Under the pieces are notes generated by a model. It had not been told where the DNA came from. It searched no databases and saw only the letters and a list, made by a program, of their open reading frames with translations. Of a stretch of DNA of 64,000 nucleotides, positions 56,268 through 63,971 are shown in pieces. How positions within the stretch are numbered: the stretch's first letter is position 1; every line of letters begins with the position of its first letter. The stretch is from contig NZ_CP060418.1 in NCBI RefSeq assembly GCF_014298075.1, forward strand, positions 3,720,001 to 3,784,000, written 5' to 3'. The position numbers and the translations under genes are program-made. The DNA comes from Enterobacter sp. JUb54 (lineage in GTDB: Bacteria; Pseudomonadota; Gammaproteobacteria; Enterobacterales; Enterobacteriaceae).

Positions 56268-57080
56268 ATGACCACAACCAAGCAACCTGGCTTTGCGCCT
56301 GCAGCCACGCCGCACGCTTCTACCGCTGTTCATACCTCGGAGGAGAGCATTATCACCGGCGAAACGTCGATCCCGACTCAGGGAGAGAATATGCCGGCGT
56401 ACCACGCTCGCCCGAAAAACGTTGATGGCCTGCTGCCGGTCGTCATCGTGGTGCAGGAGATTTTCGGCGTTCATGAACATATCCGCGATATTTGCCGCCG
56501 TCTGGCACAGGAAGGATATCTGGCGATCGCACCAGAACTCTACTTCCGCCAGGGCGATCCCAATGATTACACCGACATCCCCACGCTGTTCCAGGAACTG
56601 GTCAGCAAAGTGCCGGATGCTCAGGTACTGGCAGACCTCGACCATGTTGCCAGCTGGGCCGCGCGTCACGAAGGCGATGCCCATCGGCTGCTGATCACCG
56701 GCTTCTGCTGGGGCGGTCGCATCACCTGGCTGTATGCCGCACACAATCCGCAGCTGAAAGCGGCGGTGGCCTGGTACGGGAAACTGGTGGGCCAGAAAAC
56801 CCTGAACACGCCGAATTATCCGGTGGATATCGCGGTCGATCTCAACGCGCCGGTTCTGGGACTGTACGGCGGCAAAGATGCCAGCATTCCGCAGGATACG
56901 GTGGAGACCATGCGTCAGGCGCTACGTGCCGCCAACGCCAAAGCGGAAATCATCGTCTACCCGGAAGCCGATCACGCCTTTAATGCCGATTATCGCGCCA
57001 GCTACCATGAAGAGTCAGCCAAAGACGGCTGGCAGCGCATGCTGGCATGGTTTGCCCAGTACGGTGGCAAACGCGCTTAA
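56268..57080 (+). CDS. ysgA: Dienelactone hydrolase family protein
   Basis: The 270-residue alpha/beta hydrolase shows the DLH catalytic triad: Cys in TGFCWGGR (about residue 146), Asp in GLYGGKDASIP (about 204) and His in ADHAFNADY (about 235). It matches E. coli YsgA throughout. The physiological substrate is not known. It is divergent from udp, sharing the CRP-rich intergenic region. Only 4 nt separate its stop from the convergent solute-binding-like gene, with no terminator visible. Confidence 0.94.
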   Translation: MTTTKQPGFAPAATPHASTAVHTSEESIITGETSIPTQGENMPAYHARPKNVDGLLPVVIVVQEIFGVHEHIRDICRRLAQEGYLAIAPELYFRQGDPNDYTDIPTLFQELVSKVPDAQVLADLDHVASWAARHEGDAHRLLITGFCWGGRITWLYAAHNPQLKAAVAWYGKLVGQKTLNTPNYPVDIAVDLNAPVLGLYGGKDASIPQDTVETMRQALRAANAKAEIIVYPEADHAFNADYRASYHEESAKDGWQRMLAWFAQYGGKRA

Positions 57081-57084
57081 GCCG

Positions 57085-57774
57085 CTACCGGTTGCCGATA
57101 TGGTGGTGAATCATATCGGCAATCGTCCCGTCATCGAGCCACCTTGCCAGGCAATCTCGGATAAAAGCGTAGTGCTGGAGCCGGGTACGCGGTACGCAAA
57201 TCGCCTGCTGTATCTGACTGAAGCTATCGGGCAGGACGCGAAACTGCGGGTATTGCTGCGCCACGCCGCAGAGCGGCTGACGAATGCCGGCAACCATATC
57301 CCCCTCACCGTCGATAAACGCGCGGATCGCCTCCTGGGACGTGGCGTACTGCCGCATCGTCGCCTGCTTTAAGGTTCGAATCAGATACAGCTCATAGGCA
57401 GCCCCTTTGCCGACGTTAATCGTCACCCCAGGCTTGTCCATCTCTTGCACAGAGCGAATCTCATTGGCATCTCTGACCATCAGGGTGCTTTCAATGGTGA
57501 TATAGGGCCGGGTGAAGCACAGCGCGTCTTCCCGAGCGGGGTCTATCGCCAGGAAGGCAATATCCCACTGGTCCTGCAGGGCAGCTTCCACCACTTTTCC
57601 GGCCGTCGGCCAGGTGATAAACCGCGCTTCGCGACCGCACTCAGCGGCCAGCTTGCTGGCGAGCGCGACGGAGATCCCACCCGGTGTGTTATCGGGCAAT
57701 AAGGTGGCGAGAACCGGGTTCCCGAGGTTAATGGCAAAACGTAAAGTGCGCGTTGAGTCGTCGTGCCCGGTCAT
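57085..57774 (-). CDS. Solute-binding-like protein (SBP_bac_3) without signal peptide
   Basis: The 229-residue protein resembles the mature part of family 3 amino-acid-binding proteins: LRFAINLGNPVLATLL, DIAFLAIDPARED, FTRPYITIESTLMV and VTINVGKGAAYELYL follow the usual two-lobe pattern. There is no signal peptide; the ATG is preceded by a good ribosome-binding site (GGGAGCGAACG), so the protein is probably cytoplasmic. No permease or ATPase is adjacent. It is the last gene on the minus strand of the sulfatase cluster, 113 bp after the maturase. It could be a sensor or scavenger rather than a transporter part. Family assignment is fairly sure; role is unknown. Confidence 0.75.
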   Translation of the reverse strand: MTGHDDSTRTLRFAINLGNPVLATLLPDNTPGGISVALASKLAAECGREARFITWPTAGKVVEAALQDQWDIAFLAIDPAREDALCFTRPYITIESTLMVRDANEIRSVQEMDKPGVTINVGKGAAYELYLIRTLKQATMRQYATSQEAIRAFIDGEGDMVAGIRQPLCGVAQQYPQFRVLPDSFSQIQQAICVPRTRLQHYAFIRDCLARWLDDGTIADMIHHHIGNR

Positions 57775-57887
57775 CGTTCGCTCCCGGAAATGGTTGGCTT
57801 ACAGGATTGGCCTATATCGTGCCGCTAAGCGTAGCCCAGCCGGGACGATTTCGCAGGCCAGTGCCGCATTTTCCCGCCGCGCTGAGG

Positions 57888-59180
57888 CTACGACCCACAA
57901 CATCTTTTGTACTTGCGGCCGCTCCCGCACGGGCAGGGATCGTTGCGCTTCGCCGCCGTTGGCGCCTGCTGTGCCTCGTGTGCCAGCCATTGCGCGATCG
58001 CTGACGGCGGGTAGCCATTTTCCTGCAGCTGCTGCCAGGCGTTCATATACGGAGTGATATGTTTGAAAAAGTGCTTATAGCCCGCACACAGGTAGTTGTG
58101 GCCCGGATGGCCGCCCGGCGAGACCGCGAACCGGTGCTTCGGGCAGCCACCGTGGCATACCGGACGAAACTCGCAACGACGACAGTCTGCGGTTAAGCGA
58201 TCTTCTTTAGCCTGCCCGAAGGCGATCGCCTGTTCGCTATGGTTAAGCTCGTGGATGGTTTGCTGATGAATATTGCCCAGCTTATGTTCCGGGTAGACAA
58301 AATGATCGCAGTTATACAGATCGCCATTTGATTCGAGGGCAAAAGCGTGGCCGCAGGTTGCCGAATGGACACAAAGCACCGGCGGTTGCCCGGCCCAGGC
58401 CGCCAGCGCCACGTCGAACATCTGCACGGAGACCCGCTCGACATCGCGCCGGACCCACAGATCGAAAATCTGGCAGAGAAAGTCGCCAAACTGCCACGAC
58501 GGTACGGTCCACGGGGCAAGCCTTGCGGCGCTTTCGCCGGGCAGCACCAGCTGCAGCGCCGACGAAGCGTCATTGCTCAGCCGTTCAACCAGCGGAATAA
58601 ACTGGATATAGCGCGAACCTGCCGCAACCAGGAATTCATACACCTCAAGGGCATGCTCAACGTTGTGTTTGCCGACGACGGTTAAGGTATTAAATTCAAC
58701 GTGATGGGCTTTGAGCAGCGACATCGCCGCCATGACCCGGTCATGGGTGCCCTTTCCGGCCCGGTTCACACGATACTGGTTATGCAGCGCTGCGGGGCCA
58801 TCTATCGACAGGCCAATCAAAAAGCGATGTTCGGCAAAAAAACGCGCCCATGCGTCATCCAGCAGGATCCCGTTGGTTTGCAGCGCGTGGGTTATCTTTT
58901 TCCCGCCGGCATATTTGTCGCACAACGCCATGACGCGGCGGAAAAACGCCAGCCCCATCATGGTCGGCTCGCCGCCCTGCCAGGCAAAGGTCACGCTATC
59001 TCCCGCCTGGGCGTCAATATGCTGACGAATATAGCGTTCCAGAGTCTCGTCAGACATCTGCCAGTGGGTATTGCGCTCGGGATACAGCGCCTCTTTCTCC
59101 AGATAGAAGCAGTACGTACAGTCGATATTACATACCGATCCCGTGGGCTTCGCCATCACGTGGCATCCGGTGATTGTCAT
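57888..59180 (-). CDS. Radical-SAM anaerobic sulfatase-maturating enzyme with SEC-C tail
   Basis: anSMEs convert an active-site Cys (or Ser) of sulfatases to C-alpha-formylglycine without oxygen. The 430-residue protein has the SAM-cluster motif CX3CX2C at Cys17, Cys21 and Cys24 (CNIDCTYC), the HVMAKPTGS start typical of AslB-like enzymes, and the Cys-rich SPASM region (CxxxxxCGH, CDHFVYPEHKLGNI, CRRCEFRPVCHGGCPKHR, CAGYKHFF) for auxiliary clusters. The last ~18 residues (NDPCPCGSGRKYKRCCGS) form a SEC-C zinc motif, an addition of unknown purpose. It sits in one operon with a Cys-type sulfatase, its likely client. Confidence 0.92.
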   Translation of the reverse strand: MTITGCHVMAKPTGSVCNIDCTYCFYLEKEALYPERNTHWQMSDETLERYIRQHIDAQAGDSVTFAWQGGEPTMMGLAFFRRVMALCDKYAGGKKITHALQTNGILLDDAWARFFAEHRFLIGLSIDGPAALHNQYRVNRAGKGTHDRVMAAMSLLKAHHVEFNTLTVVGKHNVEHALEVYEFLVAAGSRYIQFIPLVERLSNDASSALQLVLPGESAARLAPWTVPSWQFGDFLCQIFDLWVRRDVERVSVQMFDVALAAWAGQPPVLCVHSATCGHAFALESNGDLYNCDHFVYPEHKLGNIHQQTIHELNHSEQAIAFGQAKEDRLTADCRRCEFRPVCHGGCPKHRFAVSPGGHPGHNYLCAGYKHFFKHITPYMNAWQQLQENGYPPSAIAQWLAHEAQQAPTAAKRNDPCPCGSGRKYKRCCGS

Positions 59181-59199
59181 CGCAGATCTATCCTTTTCA

Positions 59200-59529
59200 T
59201 TACAGCCTGAGCAACGCCGGAAGCACCAGCGACAGGGCGACCAGGCTCAGGATGATGCTCAGCAGTCGCTTAACCAGCAGCGAAGAGTGGGTGGTGAGCT
59301 CTCGCTCCATGACCGCCTGCTTTTGACGGCAATACGAGACCACCATCAGCACGACCGCCAGCGCGGCGGCGATGCCGCCAAGGGCAGCCACCGCCATCTC
59401 GCCACGAGAAAACCCGCCGCGCGTCGCGGCCAGGGCGAGGAGCAACACGCAAAAGGTAGTTCTTTGCCAGGAGAGCGCGGTGCGCTCCGGCTGAAGTCCT
59501 GGGTCACGGGGCCGACGGGTCATCGTCAT
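59200..59529 (-). CDS. yidG: DUF202 membrane protein, YidG-like
   Basis: The 109-residue protein has three predicted membrane helices (about residues 27-42, 46-65 and 88-107) and the DUF202 signature LQPERTALSWQRT. It pairs with the related YidH gene, overlapping it by 4 nt. E. coli has yidG/yidH in its yidF-yidJ sulfatase locus, so the link with sulfatase genes is shared even though the sulfatase differs. Function is unknown. Confidence 0.82.
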   Translation of the reverse strand: MTMTRRPRDPGLQPERTALSWQRTTFCVLLLALAATRGGFSRGEMAVAALGGIAAALAVVLMVVSYCRQKQAVMERELTTHSSLLVKRLLSIILSLVALSLVLPALLRL

Positions 59530-59870
59530 CGCAGAAACAGCACCGCATGCGTCAGCAAGATGGCGATCGCCAGCCCGCTACTGAGCCAGATCAGCATTCT
59601 GGGGTAGGCTAAATCAGCGCCTGTGCGCATCGCACGTTCGTTGCCGGCCCAGCGCCGGTACGCGTACCAGGCCAGCAGCGCCGCCGTGAGGCTTAAACCA
59701 CTGACCAGTAGCTCGCGGGCATGCGCGGAGGCAAAGTTTGTCGCCAGCTGGTCGATCCCAATCGCCGCCGCCATAAAGGCCAGCGCGGTGCGGATCCAGG
59801 CAAGGAACGTTCGCTCATTCGCCAGCGAAAAACGATAATCCGGCGCCTTCCCCTGGCTTAGCCATTTCAT
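59526..59870 (-). CDS. yidH: DUF202 membrane protein, YidH-like
   Basis: The 114-residue protein matches E. coli YidH (APDYRFSLANERTFLAWIRTAL) and has three membrane helices. It overlaps the upstream gntR gene by 4 nt and yidG by 4 nt, so all are translationally coupled. A hetero-oligomer with YidG is plausible. Function is unknown. Confidence 0.85.
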   Translation of the reverse strand: MKWLSQGKAPDYRFSLANERTFLAWIRTALAFMAAAIGIDQLATNFASAHARELLVSGLSLTAALLAWYAYRRWAGNERAMRTGADLAYPRMLIWLSSGLAIAILLTHAVLFLR

Positions 59871-60592
59871 CGGCTGTTCTCGACAATATACTGGTAGCAG
59901 CTGGCGATATGTCTGGCGATGCCAAACTCCACCAGCTCGCCCCGGTCGTTATAGCCTTTACGGGTTTTCACCAGCAGCGGCTCAGAGGCGCTAATCTGCA
60001 GAATGGCGCAGTCGCTTTCCGTCGGCAGCTCCGCGGTAATTACATCCTGAAAGCTTTCAATATTTTCGTTATTTTTCTCCAGCATGCTGTACAAGCCGCC
60101 GTCGAAGATGTCCAGCGTCAATGTCCCCAGACGCGGGGTCAGCCAGATATAGTTCACCTGAGCAGGCAGCTCATTTTGCCGGAAGATGGTGCGGGTCAGG
60201 CGATAGAGCATGCCATCTGGCGCCAGGCCAAACTCACGCGCGATCGGCTCAGGCGGCAGCAGGAGCTCCAGCTTCAGGTTATTACGCGAGATAGGATGTT
60301 GCTGCTGCCCATCCACTAAGCGAATGCGGGTTTTGACCCCCTGTTTCTCCGAGGTGCTGATCACCATCGTACCGATACCCGCCTGGCGCTTTACCAGCCC
60401 TTTCGCAACCAGTTCCGCCAGCGCGCGGCGCGCGGTGATCCGGCTGACGCCAAACAGCTCTTCAAACTCCGCTTCCGTGGGCAGCACATCATTTTTTTTG
60501 TAGGTGCCGGTTTTCAGCCTCTCCAGCAGGATGTCGTATAGCTGGGCGTATAAAGGTTTCGCGCCCCGGGAATAATCCAGCTCTTCTTTCAT
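59867..60592 (-). CDS. GntR-family regulator, HutC/UTRA subfamily
   Basis: The 241-residue protein has an N-terminal winged helix (about residues 10-75; KNDVLPTEAEFEELFGVSRITARRALAELV) and a C-terminal UTRA ligand domain (about 95-235). UTRA members usually sense sugar phosphates or small metabolites. It lies inside the sulfatase/PTS operon, so it is probably the local regulator, perhaps sensing the phosphorylated sugar. A GC-rich hairpin stands just upstream of its ribosome-binding site. Confidence 0.9.
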   Translation of the reverse strand: MKEELDYSRGAKPLYAQLYDILLERLKTGTYKKNDVLPTEAEFEELFGVSRITARRALAELVAKGLVKRQAGIGTMVISTSEKQGVKTRIRLVDGQQQHPISRNNLKLELLLPPEPIAREFGLAPDGMLYRLTRTIFRQNELPAQVNYIWLTPRLGTLTLDIFDGGLYSMLEKNNENIESFQDVITAELPTESDCAILQISASEPLLVKTRKGYNDRGELVEFGIARHIASCYQYIVENSR

Positions 60593-60610
60593 CTACTTCT
60601 ACTCCTTTTT

Positions 60611-60628
60611 CCCCGGCCGTCGCCGGGG
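60611..60628 (-). other. GC-rich hairpin before gntR
   Basis: CCCCGGC-GACG-GCCGGGG on the minus strand lies between the sulfatase stop and the gntR ribosome-binding site (AAAAAGGAG). It has no U tract, so it is not an intrinsic terminator; it may stabilise upstream mRNA or lower gntR translation. Confidence 0.5.
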
Positions 60629-60635
60629 ATACCAC

Positions 60636-62381
60636 TCAGTCCAGTCGCATTTCTAACGCCATCTTATAGTACACGCTCTGATGCTGCTCCTGCGGAACCT
60701 GGTTATGCACGAAGGCCCACAGATTTTCCCGATCCCAGTCGGCCCGGCAGGCCGCCTGTAGCCTCTGCGCCAAATCGAACTGCCCGCTCCCTTCCAGATG
60801 CTGCAGCAGCGCAAACAGGCCATAACGGACCTGCGGCGCAAACCCGGCAAGCTCTGGCAGGATGTTCGGGTCCAGCCCCAGCAGCGCCGCCGGTGACCCG
60901 GTCAATCCATAGCGCGGATAAAGCTCAGCAGGGGCATCGCTTTCCCGCATCATCTCTATCATCTGCTCACTCAGCCGCTGCGCCACGCTTTCATCACGAC
61001 ATTGCGTCAGTTGGGCCGGGTCCGCCGCGCTGTCATACAGACGGTGACCAAAGCGATCGGCCCCTCTGGTCATCACCGACTCCGCGGGGATCTTCATCAC
61101 CGGACAGCCCTTGGTGAAGGCGAATGGCGGGTGCAGCGTCGTCTTTTCAAGCTCCTGCGGCGTAAAGCGGCGATTGATACGGGTCGGCATCAGCGTGTAC
61201 TCGTACAGACCATCAATACCCTGCTCAACGGGCGAGCGCATATACACATAGCGGCCATCGGTAATGTTGATATGGCAGCCATGGTAGCCAAACAGCGCGT
61301 AGTCCCGCACCGGCGTATCGTCGAGCAGCGTCGGAAGTAATGACCGGCCCTGCATATCCGCTGGTTTATCCAGCCCGAAGTAATCCAGCAGCGTCGCCGG
61401 AAGATCGATGGTCTGTGCCAGCGACTGCCGCGATTCTCCCGCGCCACCGCACCGGGGATGCCAGATAAAGCAGGGAATATTTGCCACTTCGTTATACAGC
61501 GGCATAATATTTTTACCCCACCACTCATGCTCCCCAAGCAAGAAACCGTGGTCGGTATTGACGATAAGCAAGGTGTCCTGCCAGAGATCGTAACGATCCA
61601 TATAATCCAGCACCTTGCCGACATAGGCGTCCACCATGGTCAACAGCGCCATATAATACTTCTGGATCAGGCTTTTGCGCTCATCGGTTTCGGTCACAAA
61701 GTAGTATGGCGGCCAGCCGTCAAACTGCGACGGATCGTCGATCCCGTACATTTTCAGGTATTTTTCCGGCACGAAAAACGGCTCATGCGGATCGAAACAT
61801 TCCAGCTGCAGGAACCAGTTATCGCTGGCATGGTTGGTTTCAAGAAACTCCAGCCCCTTGCCGATCGTCCTCGCCAGATGATGATCCTCTTCATTCTGCA
61901 TGAACTGGACGTTGATCTGATGCTGCACCCGGCTGGCAATTCGCCGCTGCTTGATCTCGTTCGGTTCCCCGGACTCATACCGATATTGCGGCTTATCCAC
62001 GACGCCTTTCCAGGCATCGCCCTCCTGACCACGCACGAACTCAAAGGTGCTGTAGCGCGAATGATAGGTCGCGCCGCCGTCACGCCAGTAGTGTTTATGG
62101 TCGGTAACCAGATGGCTGTGGATACCGTTTTTCTTCAGTATTTCCGGGACGGAATCATCAAACGGCTCCAGCGGCGACCAGCCACGGTGCAGAAAGTTAT
62201 AGCGCCCGGTGTGCAGCTCCCGGCGGGCCGGCATGCAGGGCATACTCCCGACAAAAAAGTTGTCAAAACGTACCGTGCGCTCCCGCAGGCGCTGAAAATT
62301 CGGCGTGATGGCGCGATCGCTGCCGTAAGCCGACAGCAATTGCTTATTCAGTGAATCGAACATCAACATTATGGCTTTCAT
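60636..62381 (-). CDS. Cytoplasmic Cys-type sulfatase (formylglycine-dependent)
   Basis: The 581-residue protein belongs to the sulfatase branch of the alkaline-phosphatase superfamily. The maturation motif CxPxR is Cys49-Met-Pro-Ala-Arg53 followed by LHTGR, so Cys49 is expected to become formylglycine. Metal-site residues are seen at Asp9 and in VNTDHG (about residues 273-278), with FDPHEPFF and HEWWGK as further active-site segments. There is no signal peptide, in contrast to periplasmic arylsulfatases. It is unlike E. coli YidJ in sequence. The PTS IIBC lies 20 nt upstream and a maturase downstream, so it probably desulfates a PTS-imported sugar. Substrate unknown; a phosphonate/phosphodiester hydrolase is a less likely alternative. 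Confidence 0.88.
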   Translation of the reverse strand: MKAIMLMFDSLNKQLLSAYGSDRAITPNFQRLRERTVRFDNFFVGSMPCMPARRELHTGRYNFLHRGWSPLEPFDDSVPEILKKNGIHSHLVTDHKHYWRDGGATYHSRYSTFEFVRGQEGDAWKGVVDKPQYRYESGEPNEIKQRRIASRVQHQINVQFMQNEEDHHLARTIGKGLEFLETNHASDNWFLQLECFDPHEPFFVPEKYLKMYGIDDPSQFDGWPPYYFVTETDERKSLIQKYYMALLTMVDAYVGKVLDYMDRYDLWQDTLLIVNTDHGFLLGEHEWWGKNIMPLYNEVANIPCFIWHPRCGGAGESRQSLAQTIDLPATLLDYFGLDKPADMQGRSLLPTLLDDTPVRDYALFGYHGCHINITDGRYVYMRSPVEQGIDGLYEYTLMPTRINRRFTPQELEKTTLHPPFAFTKGCPVMKIPAESVMTRGADRFGHRLYDSAADPAQLTQCRDESVAQRLSEQMIEMMRESDAPAELYPRYGLTGSPAALLGLDPNILPELAGFAPQVRYGLFALLQHLEGSGQFDLAQRLQAACRADWDRENLWAFVHNQVPQEQHQSVYYKMALEMRLD

Positions 62382-62401
62382 GCTTTACTCCTTTTCCTCT
62401 C

Positions 62402-63832
62402 TCACGCCGTTTCTTTGTCGTAACCACGGATTTTGCCGACGATGTACGTCAACACAAAAGCGGCGGTACAACCGGTCAACCACGCCATGATGTACTGCAA
62501 ATATTTGCCGTCGGCGATCAGCGGCAACGCCGACAGCCCGGCGGCGCCAATGCCGTTGGTCGTGACGCCCAGTAGCACCACCATCACGCCGCCAAATCCC
62601 GCCCCGATAGAACCGGTGATAAAGGCAAAGCCGGCGGGAATGTTAACGCCGAAAATCGTTGGCTCGCCGACGGCCAGAATGGAGGTGGGAATGGCGCCTT
62701 TGGCTATTTTCTTCATGACCGGATCGCGGGTCAGCATCAGTACCGCCGTCGCCGCCCCTACCATCCCGGCATTGGACATAATCTGGATCGCGAACAGCGG
62801 CGCATGGCCGGTGGCGTTAATCATTTCGATATGCACCGGGAACAGGCCGTGATGCAGGCCCAACGAAATTAAGAACGGAAAGAGCGCCGAGAGCACAAAG
62901 CCTGCGGCAATGCCGCCGCCGGCAAGCAGACCGTTCAGCCCGTGCAGAATGCCGTCGGAGATAATTCCGGCCACCGGCATAATGACGAACAGCAGCGCCG
63001 CCGCCATCACCACCACCACAATCGTCGGCGTCACCACCACATCGACAATATCCGGGACGATCCGCCGCACCCGTTTTTCCAGCAGGCACATCAGCCAGGC
63101 GCAAAAAATCACGCCAATCAGCCCGCCCTGGCCCGGCACCAGCCCAAAGGCAGTCAGCTGCGGCAGCATCGTCACGCCCCCTAACAGACCGCCCATGATC
63201 GCATTGCCGCCAAACTCTTTTGCCGCCGACATACCGGTATAAATTGCGAGGAAGCCAAATAGCGCTTTCGAGACAATATCGAGAAACTGACTGAGGCCAA
63301 GCAGATGCCGTTGATCGAGCACCACCTGGGTCGGCGAGAGATCGCCCAGCGCGACAACGTGATTCGCCAGGGCCCAGGAGGCCGCCGAATTCACAATGAC
63401 GTTATTGATGCCCATCAGAATACCGGCAGCGATCAGCGACGGCAGAATGGGAACGAAAATATTGGCAATGTGCTTAAGAATAATTTTGGTCCGGGTCTGC
63501 TTTTTGGCTTTTGCCCGCGCCAGCGTGCCCTTTTGCTCCACCGCGCTCAGCGTGGCCTCACCGGGCGGGGTTTCGCCGACGGGCTGCGCCTTCAACATGT
63601 CGTTAATCACATCCGCGACTTTTGTCGACTTGCCCGGCCCGACAATCACCTGCAAGGTGTCGTCTTCCACCACCCCCAGCACGCCGTCGATACTTTTCAG
63701 CGCCGCGATATCAACCTGCGACCGATCGCCGATAGTCATCCGTACCCGGGTCATACAGTTGGTGACATGTTGTAAATTCAACAGGCCACCACAGTGCTTC
63801 ACAATTGCGCTTCCTACCTGGTTGTAGTCCAT
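62402..63832 (-). CDS. PTS IIBC permease, glucose/sucrose superfamily (MurP-like)
   Basis: The 476-residue protein has a IIB domain (residues 1-80) with phospho-Cys26 in LQHVTNCMTRVRM, a linker, and a polytopic IIC domain (about 110-470) with GLHHGLFPVHIEMIN and VGEPTIFGVNIPAG loops. It has no IIA domain and would use a soluble IIA such as Crr. The start at 63832 (MDYNQVGSAIVKHCGG) has AGGAAC upstream; the frame extends further, but that part is leader. It is the first gene of the sulfatase operon. Relationship to MurP and other amino-sugar permeases hints at a sulfated (amino) sugar, but this is inference. Confidence 0.9.
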   Translation of the reverse strand: MDYNQVGSAIVKHCGGLLNLQHVTNCMTRVRMTIGDRSQVDIAALKSIDGVLGVVEDDTLQVIVGPGKSTKVADVINDMLKAQPVGETPPGEATLSAVEQKGTLARAKAKKQTRTKIILKHIANIFVPILPSLIAAGILMGINNVIVNSAASWALANHVVALGDLSPTQVVLDQRHLLGLSQFLDIVSKALFGFLAIYTGMSAAKEFGGNAIMGGLLGGVTMLPQLTAFGLVPGQGGLIGVIFCAWLMCLLEKRVRRIVPDIVDVVVTPTIVVVVMAAALLFVIMPVAGIISDGILHGLNGLLAGGGIAAGFVLSALFPFLISLGLHHGLFPVHIEMINATGHAPLFAIQIMSNAGMVGAATAVLMLTRDPVMKKIAKGAIPTSILAVGEPTIFGVNIPAGFAFITGSIGAGFGGVMVVLLGVTTNGIGAAGLSALPLIADGKYLQYIMAWLTGCTAAFVLTYIVGKIRGYDKETA

Positions 63833-63862
63833 ACAGAAGTTCCTTTTATTATTTTGGCGGCA

Positions 63863-63876
63863 ATTGTTATAACAAT
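63863..63876. promoter_or_regulatory. Perfect 14-bp palindrome upstream of the PTS/sulfatase operon
   Basis: ATTGTTATAACAAT lies 31 bp upstream of the IIBC start. Its size and TTGT/ACAA arms fit a GntR-family operator, and the operon encodes a GntR regulator. An AAATGTGA half-site for CRP occurs just upstream on the minus strand (about 63886-63893). The -10/-35 hexamers are not clear. Confidence 0.55.
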
Positions 63877-63971
63877 ATAATGATATCACATTTGTGAGTA
63901 AGCTCATAAAATGACCTGTCGTTTATCCGAATTTACGGAGGGGGTAAGCGCGGGGAAAATAAGAAAAATGC

